NCBI GenBank assembly: GCA_036874045.1
Contig: CM072346.1
Location: forward strand, 10,826,001-10,890,000
DNA: 64,000 nucleotides
From: Cymodocea nodosa
Lineage: Eukaryota > Streptophyta > Magnoliopsida > Alismatales > Cymodoceaceae
Direction: 5' to 3'
Shown piece by piece: positions 20,278-31,452 of this stretch (positions are counted from its first letter, which is position 1; every line of letters begins with the position of its first letter). The notes beneath the pieces are model-generated. The model saw only the letters and a program-made list of their open reading frames with translations. It did not search any database and was not told the origin of the DNA. The translations under genes were made by a program, and so were the position numbers.

Positions 20278-22535
20278 ATGGCTGCTAGAAATGGTAATTT
20301 TTCTTTATATGAAGGCCAAAATCTTAATCGTCCTCCTTTACTTGATGGAATATATTTTGAATATTGGAAATATAGGATGACAGTCTTTCTTCAAAGTATA
20401 GATCACAAGTTGTGGTTCATGATTTCTAAACCATATACTCCGTTAACTACTCCTTATAATACTTGGACAATTACTGAAAAGAAAATGAAACTCTGAATGT
20501 TAAAGGCTTAAATATCTTATTTTGTGCTTTGAGTTATGAATAGTTTAGTAAAGTGTCGGCATGTAAATCTGCTTATGAGGTGTGGCATGCATTAGAAGTT
20601 TCATATGAAGGTGTTTCTCAAGTTAAAGAGACTAAGATTAATATGTTAATTCATAAGCATGAACTCTTTAAGATGCATGAAGACGAAAGTATTTCTGAGA
20701 TATTTTCCAGATTCCTAGATATAATAAACTCTTTAAAATGCTCAGGAAAGAATTTTGAACAAAAATATTTAGTGAGAAAAATTCTCAAATCCCTAAGTTC
20801 TAAATGGTCTTAGAAAGTGACATCAATTGAGGAATCATGAGACTTAAATGTTTATACTATAAATGAGCTTATAGGAAATTTAACTGCTTATGAAGTTCAA
20901 TTAAATGATTCACTAAGTTACAACAAACTAAAAATGAAGAAAGAAATAGCCTTTGAAATTAATTCAGATTCTGAAATATCAATTGATTTTGATGAGGATT
21001 TGATTTTGCTGACTAGGAAATTCAAGAAAATATGGAAAACTAAGAAACAGCAAAGGAACAGAAATGACAAACCCTCAACGTCAAAGTCACTGAATGACAA
21101 GAATTCTTCATCTAGAAAGTATGTATGTTACAATTGTAAGAAACCTAGACATCTTTCTCTAGATTGTCCTATAAGGAAAAATGAAAAGCAAAGTAGGACA
21201 AATCAGAAGAAGATAGCTTAGGAAACTCAGAAAAAGTTTTACAAGAAAAAGGTTTTGTAAGTCACTTGAGATGACACATCAGAAGAGTCTGAATCTAAGG
21301 AACAATCATAAAAATCTTCACATTCAGAAGATGAACAAGAGTTAGAAGATGTTGCTCATGTGTGCTTCATGGTAGATGAGTCTGAGGTAATTTCTGATCT
21401 TGAAAGTCATTTAGATTTTAACTTTGATGAATTATTATGTGCTTATCATGCATTATTACAAAAACTTAAAGTTTGTAAACTAGAAAATAAGAATATTAGA
21501 AACTCTTTGTCCACTTTAGAAGAAGAAAATTGTTTCCTATCTACTACTTTAGAGAAGTTTAAATGTGATAATGAAAATCATGGTAGAGATTTGCATAAAT
21601 TTAGATTTAATGAATGTGTCTTGCATGAACAAATATAGAATATAAATGCTGAAAAATTAAAGATAGAATCTGAAAATGAAAAATTGAGAAACAATATGAA
21701 TGATCTTGAGTTAGAGATTGATAAATTAAAAATGAGAGAGCTAGATTTGAATTCCACCATTGAGAAATAGAATTTAAGTCAAACTAAGTTAAACAAACTA
21801 ACTAGTGCCCCTACAGTATCATATAAATTTGGCATAGGATTTGATTATCTTAAATACCCTGAATCTCAAGCCAACAAAGGATTTATTAGTTGCAGTTCAA
21901 GTAAATCTAAGACTAAAATTCATTTTAGCATGAAATAGGGTAATAAATATGTAGAAGTTGGTACTTTAAGGGAAGAATCATGCAGTAATAATATAAATTA
22001 ATGTGATTTGTCTAAATATACTTCTAACATGACTATTAATGTTTCTAAAAATCTTGTTTCTTATTCTAGAAATTCAGTTACTAATGTTTCTAAAATTTCA
22101 AATAATCGTAGTAAATTGAAAATTCAGAAACCTAAGCATGAAATTCAAAACACTAGTATTAGACCAATTACTGGTTTTGCATGTTCTTTATTTGAAAATT
22201 CATGTGCAAAAAAAGATTTTGTATGTACTGAAAATTTAAATACTAGTACAAAATCTTGGTATGAACTTACTGAAATGCATGAGCATGACCAAAATAAATT
22301 AACATCTGATAAAAATCGATTTGGTCTTAGTTATTCTACATCTGAAAATAAACAAAATGTTTGTAAGAGCAATAATTCTATAAGTGAGTATGAAGCAAAT
22401 GATAAATCAATAGTACTTACAACTAATAAGAATGTAAATGAAAATGTTAAGCTATTTTTAAACGAAAAGAAGAAATATACTTTTAATGAACTTGGTCCTC
22501 AAAGAAATTGGGTACCAAGAAATAGTTCTTCTTAA
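20278..22535 (+). pseudogene. Gag and gag-tail of copia element E
   Basis: It starts MAARNGNFSLYEGQNLNRPP, the family gag N-terminus shared with F (45514). The copia gag domain includes YEVWHALEVSYEG and LFKMHEDESISEIFSRF, followed by a CCHC knuckle (CYNCKKPRHLSLDC). A coiled-coil region with heptad-like leucines (about 21430-21770) and a polar serine/asparagine-rich tail follow. Gag would form the particle shell and bind RNA. Around ten interruptions are present, more than in F, so E is the older copy. Confidence 0.8.
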
Positions 22536-22544
22536 TTTGTTTTG

Positions 22545-23593
22545 TAGGAGGAAACAACATCAACATGGATTTTAGATAGTAGAGCATCAAGTCATATGAT
22601 AGGACAGAAAAGCCTACTGAAAAATTTTACAAATACCAAGAAAGGAAGTGTAATATTTGGAAACAAAAACAAAGATAAAATCATAGGTATGGGCAATGTT
22701 CAAATAACTCCTACTTGTGCTATTTCGAATGTACTGTATGTAGAAAACCTAAGATTTAATTTGCTAAGTGTTATAAAACTAATTGTGGATACTATGTATT
22801 GTTTGAAGATAATGTATGCAAAATTATTGATAAAATTACAGATGAACTTAAGTTTATTGCTAAAAGAAAAGGTTCTGTTTGTATTTTATCTTTACCTTCT
22901 AGTGTAGTTGATTTAAATTCATGTTTGCTAGTTGAAATTAGTGATGCATATCTTTGGCATAGAAGGATCGAGCATATAAATAATAAATTGTTGCATAAAT
23001 TATCTAGAAAAAATTTAGTGAGAGGTTTACCTAAGATTAAATACTCAAAGGATTTCATGTGTGATGCATGTGAGTTAGGCAAACTTCATAAAAACTCTTT
23101 TAAATCCAAAACTGATATATCAAGCAAGAGAGTCTTAGAACTTATACATATGGATTTATTTGGACCAACCAGAATCATGAGTCTTGGTGGTAAATGGTAT
23201 GTGTTTGTTTTAGTAGATAACTTCTCTAGATACACTTGGGTATATTTTCTAGCAACTAAGACAAAAGTTTTTGAAACGTTTAAAATGTATTACAATCTTG
23301 TTCAAAATGAACAAAGAATCTCTGTTCAAAAACTTAGGAGTGATCATGGTACTAAATTTGAAAATGATCAAATGGATAATTACTGTAAAGATCATGGCAT
23401 TGATCATAGATATTCTTTTCCAAGAGCACCTTCTCAAAATGGTGTTGTTGAGAGAAAGAATCAATCACTTCAGGAAATGGCCAGAATTATGTTAAATGAA
23501 CATAATTTACCTCAAAATCTTTAGGCTGAAGTAGTGAATACAGCTTGTTATATTATTAACAGAAGTCACCTAAGACCTCGTGTTAATAAAACT
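22545..23593 (+). pseudogene. Protease and integrase part of copia pol (element E, left half)
   Basis: It shows a degraded protease start (WILDSRASSHMIG), the pre-integrase zinc domain (LWHRRIEHINNKLLHKLSRK, CDACELGKLHKNSF) and the integrase core (LIHMDLFGPTRIMSLGG, RAPSQNGVVERKN). At 23593 it is cut by insertion of gypsy element C; the gene resumes at 44427. Several interruptions. Confidence 0.8.
23589..23593. repeat. Target site duplication (left) of element C
   Basis: AAACT precedes the LTR start TGTATTG; the same five bases follow the other LTR end at 44427-44431. The flanking copia E sequence reads on across the site. Confidence 0.85.
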
Positions 23594-25441
23594 TGTATTG
23601 TTGTGAAAAGTTAAATCATAAACTTGTTTAATTTGTTTTTATGCTTATATAAATAATTACTTTTAGAAGTAAATAAACAACCTTTCACACAAATTAGATA
23701 TTAACTCCAATTTGTATTTTTAACTGCAAGTGCACAATGTATATTGTATTTGTGTGCAAGTATAGGTTGATCCCATAGAGATTGAGTAAGAATTGTGTAC
23801 TATTTTGATTTTTATATTGAAGTTTATATGTGTTCAGTTAAGCACTCCGTTGAGTTATAGTTAACACAACAGACTTAGTTCGTGGAGTTATGGTTAGCTC
23901 AACGGACTAACCTTGTGGACTTAAGTTAACTCCACGAGCTTACCTTTCCAATTAAATATTGCTATTCACAGAGGAATTCGGCCAACCATTGGGCAGTTCC
24001 ATAGAATATAAATAACATCAATTAAGCTCTTTAATGTTAGTTAATATTAGATTTATCATTAAGCAACACTAACATTCAGATATTGCAAATAGTAACTATT
24101 GAAATCTTTAAGTATCTGGAACAAATCAATTTTAGTAAACAATAAAACTATTTTCTATTTTTTGAATCAAACAAACGTAAAACATTTACAATATCGACAA
24201 TGATAACATTAATCACGATACAAACCAAACAATACAACATTTTAATACTAAATGTAAACATAGATAATTTGTTGTTTTTGGTATTTTTTTTTTGATACGT
24301 TCCTAAAGATGAACGAAAGGTGAAATGTAAAAATCTTTATCGATAGTAAAAACTTTCGTCACTACATGCGATGCGATTACACCACTGAAAACTTAATCAC
24401 TTACAATCTTGCCTCCTCTCCCTATAGAATCACGAATCAAGAATTATAAGATGACTTCCTCTTCAACATATTGGCATCAACGCGAAACCAAGGCTAGAAG
24501 CTTTACGATCTCCTGAGATATGAGTCGGTGCTTGGTGAAAATGACTTCCCTTCTTGCGACGCGATCACTCTTCACAATGGTTGTCAGTCATCGTGTTTTG
24601 CTCGAAATCAACCCGACATCGGGGAAGTATCCTTACAGACCTCTAATAGTTGGTGATTTTGGTGGTGGTGTGGAGCTTCAGGGAACATCCGATGCTTCCT
24701 ATAGTTAGCACAGTTCTCCACCTCTACACACACACTTTCTTCGTCTTTCTCCTCTTCTTTTATATTTCTTTTTGTAGTAACTGCTTTTTCTTAGATGATC
24801 AGTTGGATTTCCTTCATTCATATCAACGATGGTGATTTCTTCTTCATTCCACGAGTGAATTCCTGCGTGATACGTGCAATCGTGGTTTTCCTTCGAATTT
24901 TCTATTTTTGCAATTGCTATAGTGGCATATTAGAAAATAAATGGTTCGTGGAGTTATAGCTAACTCAACGGACTTACTTTGTTGATTCAACAATAAAACA
25001 CGTGCAATAAAGAAATAACTAGTTCAGATGTTTCAGATACTTACGAACCTAACTATCCGATGCTTAGATTTATTTTGGATAGTTACCAGATAACTTACCG
25101 AAAATTCACTTAAGTCATGTATTACGATTTCAACACGTGTACTCCATGACATAATAAAATATTCTTTAAGCATTTAAAATATAACTTTCTGGTACATGTA
25201 ATATAACTCTCCGAAATAATAGAAAATTCAGATAGAAAAGGAATTTCAAAGCCTGTAATTCACCGACAGTTCAAAAATATACTTAATTAACGTTAATTTC
25301 CTAAAATTATGTAGATTCTTTCATTAAAGCATATAACAGTGCAATTAGAACATAATGGCTTAATTCTCATATGGTAAGCTAAATATTCTACAATTGACCA
25401 TCATTTAACCGTTAATATTATGCACTTTTTCATTCTAAACA
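23594..25441 (-). repeat. 3' LTR of gypsy element C
   Basis: About 1.85 kb in minus orientation, from TGTTTAGAATG (25441) to CAATACA (23594). TATAAAAG lies at 24757-24764 (minus). The start region near 24300-24650 matches D and I. Inverted pairs of the GTTGAGTTA motif occur near 23855-23930 and 24950, and CGGATAGTTA-type motifs near 25040-25090. Confidence 0.85.
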
Positions 25442-25452
25442 CTTCCCCCATA
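25442..25452 (-). other. Polypurine tract of element C
   Basis: Reading the minus strand, TATGGGGGAAG directly precedes the 3' LTR start TGTTTAG, as expected for the plus-strand primer. Confidence 0.8.
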
Positions 25453-26385
25453 CTTAAATTTTGCTTGTCCCTTAGCAAACTACTAAGATCTAACTAGTTG
25501 GTCTTTCTAAAGTTGCTAGAATTAATTCTTCATTTTGCATGTTCAGAATACATAAATTAAATTACTATATAGATATTCTGTATTTTTCAGTAATCTATTT
25601 TAACATTGTTTTCTCCTCTTCAACCTGCAAATATATTTAAAACATATGTAAATTACTTACAAAATATATTAGCAACACATAAGTGTTAATTATATTATCA
25701 TCTTTTTTTCTTTTCAAACATCTGTTATCCTGAATTTTCCAATATGATTTCCAAAATAAATTTCAACTCATATGAATCAAAACACAATCCAATTCAATAT
25801 GATTAAAACAAGTAGAATAATGAATTGTATCTCAAATAAACAACTTCAAAAGTCTATTCTAGATTCATACTTCAATAATCTTAGATAACAGAAAATATAC
25901 TTGATTCAAAAGATTTCTGTATTTCACAAAACACTTTTATCTTTTCAAAACAGTATATGCATATTTGTACTTTACAAGTTAATTTGAAAAGTTTGAATCA
26001 TACAAGAGCTTTCTAGTGTACCATGTATCGAGCTTTTAGTCAACAATCCCATAACTGATTAGGATCTTAGGTTGCCAGATTTATAGAGTCCTTTTTCAGG
26101 CCAACAATCCTTACATACCTATTTGCTCAAGTACAAAAGGCTCGTGATCAAATAAGTCAATAAACTCTCAAAGTTTTCTCTTTTTCTTTTTTTTTTTTCC
26201 TTTTCAACATAGTATATATACGTATTTCATTAATATAGATGCAATAAAACACAAATCTCATATAATCCTGCTTCTATAATTTACTAAAAACATGAATCCA
26301 TATCAATAAGCTCATACTTTTTCTGTAGTTTAATAAGATTTACACATAAATCATTCTACAAGTTTAATCATTTAGCCAAAATAAC
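25453..26385 (-). other. Conserved noncoding module, gypsy copy (element C)
   Basis: No gene. The minus strand is clearly homologous to the post-pol noncoding module of copia A (8630-9430) and F (51150-51960). About 88% of bases agree by eye over the best 190 (26175-25980), with the same blocks CACGAGCCTTTTGTACTTGAG and CTGGCAACCTAAG. Here it lies between a gag fragment and the polypurine tract of a gypsy element. Confidence 0.8.
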
Positions 26386-26760
26386 GCACTTTCATGAACA
26401 ATTCGGCATTTTCATCATTTGACAAACTTCGTTAAATTCTTTAAGGAAATAATAGGCATCTTCTCTTTCTAATCCATGAAAGTGTGGCAATTGACTAATA
26501 TAATTAGATTTCAATTCAAACCTATCTCTTTCAAAGTTTGGCAATCGAATACATGAAGGTTCATCAACTAATTTAGGATACAAAATTTTCCCTAATGGCT
26601 TTTCTACTAGAGCAGCCATATCTTTGTTCTCTTTTAAAGAAAGGTTAGTTACGCCCCTAAGAATTTTGTTAAAGTCCAATTCAGAAAATATTTTAGTACG
26701 CCTCTATGTTGAATAATCCTGTGTAGGTGTTCTTACTAATCGTTTAGTGCTAAGAGAATG
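26386..26760 (-). pseudogene. Gypsy gag N-terminal fragment placed near the 3' end of C
   Basis: The frame includes KILRGVTNLSLKENK and then LPNFERDRFELKSNYISQLP followed by HFHGLEREDAYYFLKEF. The latter is the typical start of the Athila/gypsy capsid region (a hydrophobic-rich 'F-HG---EDPY-HLKEF' pattern). It ends about 90 codons in, at the start of the noncoding module. Its position downstream of ORF3 and upstream of the 3' LTR is unusual for gag, which should follow the primer site. Confidence 0.65.
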
Positions 26761-27119
26761 AATCCATGTGCTCATAATCTCTTAACATAAAGTAAAATAG
26801 CAAAAGATTAATTACATACTAGTCTAATGCTTTGTTCTCAGTAAATAGTTGTTGACAGATGAAGTTGAATCAACTACTTCTCCTTCCAGTTCCTCAATGA
26901 ATTTTCTTTCCTTCCTCAAGTGCTGGTAACTCATAAATAACATTCTGTTCTATATTTATAATGCATGTCCATAAGGCAAATGAATCTCGTTGCAAGAACG
27001 TGTCTTGTAACGTGTAGTATGGTTCCTATTTTTATGGATATGTGTTCCACTTCTAATTTCAAATTTCAGTAACCACTAAACCCATGAAGTTTTGTTCATG
27101 GCTAAAAGAATAACCATTC

Positions 27120-27390
27120 AGCTTAATCCACAAACTAATCTCGTTGAGTTATAGTTAACTCAATAGACTAGCTTCGGTTACTATTTCTAACTAAACGAAC
27201 TAATCTCGTTGAGTTACAGCTAACTCAACAGACTAGCCTCGTTGCCTATTTGCTAACTCCACGGACTAACTTCGTTGAGTTACAGATAACTCAACGGAGT
27301 GACCTTATATTTTATTCTTGACCTCGTGGAGTTAAGGTTAATTCAACGAACTTACTTTGTTGAGTTAACACTTAGCAAATTTTTCTAAAA
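27120..27390 (-). promoter_or_regulatory. Dense array of inverted GTTGAGTTA motifs
   Basis: Within 270 bases there are at least three inverted pairs of the form GTTGAGTTA, 3-5 bases, TAACTCAAC (about 27143-27163, 27207-27229, 27273-27295), plus single half sites. The array lies upstream, in element sense, of the gag fragment. Bases 26761-27119 and 27391-27816 are otherwise AT-rich with nothing recognised. Confidence 0.6.
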
Positions 27391-27816
27391 CTTACTCCTC
27401 GTATTAACTTCTATATATTTTTTCTCTACATTTTGTCAACTTAAATAAAGTTAAATACATTTCATTAATGTAGTGTTCTAATTTAACTCATTTCAATCTG
27501 AACATTATATGCATATTTAACTTACAGTTCATTTCCTGTTATGTAGAATTTACATTTTACTTTTCAACATGTAGATATATTCAGGCACTAACCAATTATC
27601 GTGCATTTAACCATGTCATTCAGAAAATTGTAAAACTTTTAAACAGTCTTGCACATCTTTAAATAGTTGTATAATATTCAATACAATTCTCAATTATATC
27701 ATTCATTCTCAAACACGAATTCAAAAACATCTGAAATTCAAACATTCATTTATATGAATAGTTTACATTTACATACAGTTAGATATTTTTTCAATATAAG
27801 TAGATGAACAATACAT

Positions 27817-28640
27817 TTAGTCCTTTTTCCTAAGTTCATCTACTTCCTTCTGAAGCTTTTCTAGTTGTTGCTCTAATTGATTTATATGTTCAATAGCTCC
27901 TATAATGTCTCCAAAAGGTTCAGATACCTTAGTAGTTGCCACATTATAATTTCTATACTCCTTCACTGAAATGGCTCTAGATCTTATCCTTTTGGACATC
28001 CATTTTGTGAAGTCAATACTGTCCACCATTAGTAGTGGAATTAGATCTCCATAAAATAATTTCTTCTTTGCTGCTCTCAACTTGGAGATAAAAATTGTAG
28101 ACTAATTAATTTGAATTTTGTTCACAACTGCATATGTGGCTCATTTAATAAACTGACTTAGTTCAATATCATGGCCTTGTCGTTGGTAGACATTTTTAAT
28201 CAAAATGTCAGCTACCATGTGTGCTTTACCATTTAAGTGCTTCAATCTATTTAATAGCACACCAGGATTGATAGCTAAATAGTCTTTTATTTCCTGTTTT
28301 GTCTACTCGACTACAGTTGTGTTCTCTAGAATTTCTATCCTTTCATTTTTCAATTCAAAAATGTTGTGGAAAAGCTCTAGTGTTATCTATACATCAGCTT
28401 GCTCCACGTTAGAAATTAACTTTCTTTCTTCCTCTCTCAAGTTTGCATAAAAGTAGGGCACTAGATTTTCGTATATTGCATGCCCTTTCTACTGAGAAAT
28501 AAATTGTAGTAGACCCTGAAACTCGAATAATTCTTTAATTTCTTGCATATCATCCCAGTTTATTGGTTTACTGTATATAATATCATAACCCCTAATCTCT
28601 TGATATTTATTGTATGCTTCCTAACTCCAAAAGTGTACTT
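27817..28640 (-). pseudogene. ORF3 core, gypsy copy (element C)
   Basis: On the minus strand the phrases NWDDMQEIKELFEFQGLLQF, a YFYANL block, KAHMVADILIKN and KKLFYGDLIPLLM appear in the same order and spacing as EIRDLFEFQGL, FYSNL, EARFIANILHAN and SKLFYGDAVCRIL in copia F. It ends in a coiled coil (INQLEQQLEKLQKEVDELRKK) instead of the glutamine-rich tail of the copia copies. Several interruptions. This is direct evidence that one accessory gene is present in both superfamilies. Confidence 0.7.
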
Positions 28641-30040
28641 CATTCAGAACTGTATGAATTTCTTCAGAAGTGTGCTCTAGAGGGGTTTGTTCTTGAATTT
28701 CTTCTTCAATATGTTGAACTTGAATTTGTTGGAAATGATCTGGAGATTCCTGCATTCTTGTTTCTACTTCTATTTGTGGTGGAGAGCCAGCAGAACTCTC
28801 CACTTTTCTTTCTTGAATCCTCTCAAAAATTTGTAGAAGAGTCTCTCCCTCTTTAGTGGAATCTATCGAGATATTTTCTTCTTATTCCATATGCTTTTGT
28901 TCAACTTCTTGTTTAGTTTCTTCTCTTTCTTCTCCCTCCTGACTACCAATTTGCATTGTCACTATTCTTTTTGATTCTATGGCAGATTGGGATAGAGTCA
29001 TGGGCAAATTAGCTTTTGCCCTAATTTTAGTTTCTTCTCTTTGTACAGGTTGTAGACTAATTTCAACTTATTTTTCTTCTTCTCTTTGCTCTTGTTGTTG
29101 CTGCTCCTACTCCTCAGATTCGGATAGCAGGTCTACAAAAATAGGCTCTACAGACCCTTCTAATATTTTCAACTTAGTTTTAATATTTACAGGAGCTTTA
29201 AGCACTATCTCTTTTCCTTTCCTTCTTCTAAATAGTTGTGCCTGGTCTTCCTCTTCCTCCTCTAAGATTAAATCTACAAACATAGGCTCTACAAGCCCTC
29301 AAGCCACATGTACTAGCTCTTCTTATTTTACTTTTTCTATAAGTGCTGGTCTCGAAGGACCAGCTTTAGTTTCTCTTGCAGCCATCAATCTAGCTGCTTC
29401 CTAATGCTGCTCTACTTTAATTTTATACTAGGCCTTCAACTTATCTGTAGCCATTTTCTTGTAGAGTGCATCATATAGCAAATGCATTTTTGCCACAGCC
29501 ATATCCTCAGAATTTCCTTAGCTCTTGGCAACTTTAACAAGTTCTGTAAATTCTCTCCATTCCTCTAGCATTGATGGCCCCAAAAATGCTACTCTTTCTA
29601 TCAGCCTTGGTAATGGAATGGATGGTCCTGGCTATTGTTCCTTAGTAACTACTTTTTCAACAACCAGCTCTATAGCTACAAGCTCTTTCACTACTTTCCT
29701 CTGTTGCTCCTAGATTGCCCACTAGGCATGTCCACCAATATGTCGTACGAACCATAATTTGGACTTACGTTGGATTAACTCTAAGGCAACCTCATTGTTT
29801 GGTCTTATTTTCCTTTCTCGATTCACAGCAACTTCTGTTGCTACTTTAATCCTTATTTCTACAATCTGAGGTATGGTAATATCTAAATCTACTAAGACTT
29901 TCCTTCAGTAGAAAATGTCAGATTCTACCTTTTCGAGTTCTTTCTCCCGCATTGTGTTCCTGATCTTTTGTCTCGTATGCCATTCTTTTGATTATCTGAG
30001 AAATCTCGTGGTGTCAATTTCCTCCTAGAACTAAAGTATC
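28641..30040 (-). pseudogene. Acidic N-terminal part of the accessory gene (ORF2/ORF3) in C
   Basis: The minus strand is homologous to D 63000-64000. It has a helical charged segment (KMHLLYDALYKKM), two repeats of the type EPMFVDLxxEEEEE, a run of Glu and Gln (QQQQEQREEEK) and a linker ending in LNEVHFWS, which leads into the ORF3 core. The hydrophobic FVDL plus acidic runs look like SUMO-interacting motifs. About ten interruptions. Apparent plus-strand frames here (for example 28979-29404) are antisense shadows. Confidence 0.65.
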
Positions 30041-30119
30041 ATCTTGACTTCGTGGTGTGATGGAACGGAATAGAATCGCTTTGATCTCTACTATTTTAAG
30101 TTCTAAATGAATCTGTGGA

Positions 30120-30370
30120 TAATGCCCCCAAATCCTAAGTTTTAGTATAAATAAACCCTAAGTTTTAGGTGGGTAATCGAGTCATTTTCCAGTGCAAACT
30201 CTTGCTCTCTCACTTACCTTTCTGTGGAGTTACGATTAACTCTATCAACTAAGTCCGTCGACTCAACTACAATACTCCGTTGAGTTACAGTTAACTCAAC
30301 GAGGTAAGTTCATTAACTTATCCTATACTAAACGGAGTAAGTTCGTTGAGTTAAGTGTAACTCAACGGAC
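30120..30370 (-). promoter_or_regulatory. Putative internal promoter of the accessory gene (element C)
   Basis: Inverted GTTGAGTTA pairs at about 30278-30300 and 30343-30367 lie upstream, in element sense, of a TATA-like TTTATTTATAC (about 30150-30160) and of the accessory gene. The layout (motifs, TATA-like box, gene) is the same as that before ORF3 in copia A and F. Confidence 0.45.
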
Positions 30371-30419
30371 TTCCCGTAAAGTTATAACTAATAAAAATAC
30401 TTATAATAATAATTTTTAC

Positions 30420-30720
30420 TTCGATCTAGATTAAAGAATTTTCGGTCTAATTGACTCTTAATTTGTCAACATTTTAGAATTTCGGTCAAACCGTTATATT
30501 CCTCAATCGAATCAAAATTAAATACTCTCTCTTTTTTTACTAGTTGAATCGATACTATGCTTCGATAAAACCAAAATTTTTACTTAATATAATATATAGA
30601 TTTTTTTTGTTTTTATGTTTCGGTCAAATCGATGGATCTTGTTGGTTGAACCACAAATTTTTTTTTTTTATATATGTTTTGGTAAAATTGATAATTTCTT
30701 TCGGTTGAATCGTGACTATG
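30420..30720. repeat. Scattered TTTCGGTCAAATCG-like repeats
   Basis: A gene-free stretch with about eight degenerate copies of a TTTCGGTC/TAAATCG motif in both orientations (for example near 30442, 30478, 30505, 30543, 30620, 30645, 30700), separated by T-rich runs. It lies between the integrase end and the internal promoter of C. Confidence 0.5.
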
Positions 30721-30875
30721 TTTAAATAAGGTTTTTTTCTAATACATACTTAGATAATTTCTTACTAAGTAAAGCTCGAGTAGTCCTCTACTCTTACTTC
30801 TTCTATAATTTCAAAAGAACTTTTTGGTATTTTTAGAATAGGTCTAAGTCTTTGTCCATTTACTTTAAATATATT

Positions 30876-31447
30876 CTAATTTTTAAGATTTTCAATTTCA
30901 ATAGCTCCATTGGAATAAATATTTCGAATTATATAAGGTCCTACCCATCTAGATCTTAATTTTCCTATATGGTTATGGAGTTTAGTCATGTAAAGATATA
31001 CTTCTTGTCCTATTTCAAAAGTTTCTGGCATAATTTTTTTGCAATGCCAATACTTCATTTTCTCTTTTTCTCTTACAGCTTTCGAATAAGCTTCATTCTT
31101 AAATTCTTCTAACTCAATCAATTACATTTTCTTGTTTTCAGCAGCTAGATTTAAATTAGTGTTTAGAGTTTTTAATGCCCAATAAGCTTTAAGTTCAATT
31201 TCAGTTGATAAATGACAACTTTTTCCATATACTAGCTTAAAAGGTGACATACCTAAGCTTGTCTTATAAGCTGTTCTATAAGCCAAAAGTGCATCTATTA
31301 ATCTATTAGCCCAATCTTTTCTAGTAGGATTTACTACTTTTTCTAAGATTAACTTAATTTGTTTATTTGCACTTTCTATTTGTCCACTTGTTTGCAGATG
31401 ATATGATGTTGCAATTTTGTGATTTACTCTATATTTCTTCATTAAGG
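30876..31447 (-). pseudogene. Integrase C-terminal half (element C)
   Basis: Minus-strand phrases HKIATSYHLQTSGQIESANK, LLAYRTAYKTSLGMSPFKLV, YGKSCHLSTEIELKAYWAL and RSRWVGPYIIRNIYSNGAIE match the end of Athila integrase in B. The gene is split here by the insertion of copia G; its N-terminal half is at 43054-43600. A few interruptions. Confidence 0.8.
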
Positions 31448-31452
31448 CTTCA
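31448..31452. repeat. Target site duplication (left) of element G
   Basis: CTTCA, repeated at 43049-43053 after the other LTR. The integrase gene of C reads on across the site. Confidence 0.9.

Noticed and set aside
24520-24835. Two short plus-strand frames
   Set aside because: They lie within the 3' LTR of C and are not kept in the D and I LTRs.
27120-27390. Repeated GTTGAGTTA motifs as a CRISPR-like array
   Set aside because: Units are short, degenerate, in both orientations and irregularly spaced, in plant DNA; they fit a transcription-factor site cluster instead.
28979-29713. Plus-strand Ser/Cys-rich frames
   Set aside because: These are antisense to the Glu/Gln-rich accessory gene of C on the minus strand; the Ser and Cys codons are complements of its Glu and Gln runs.
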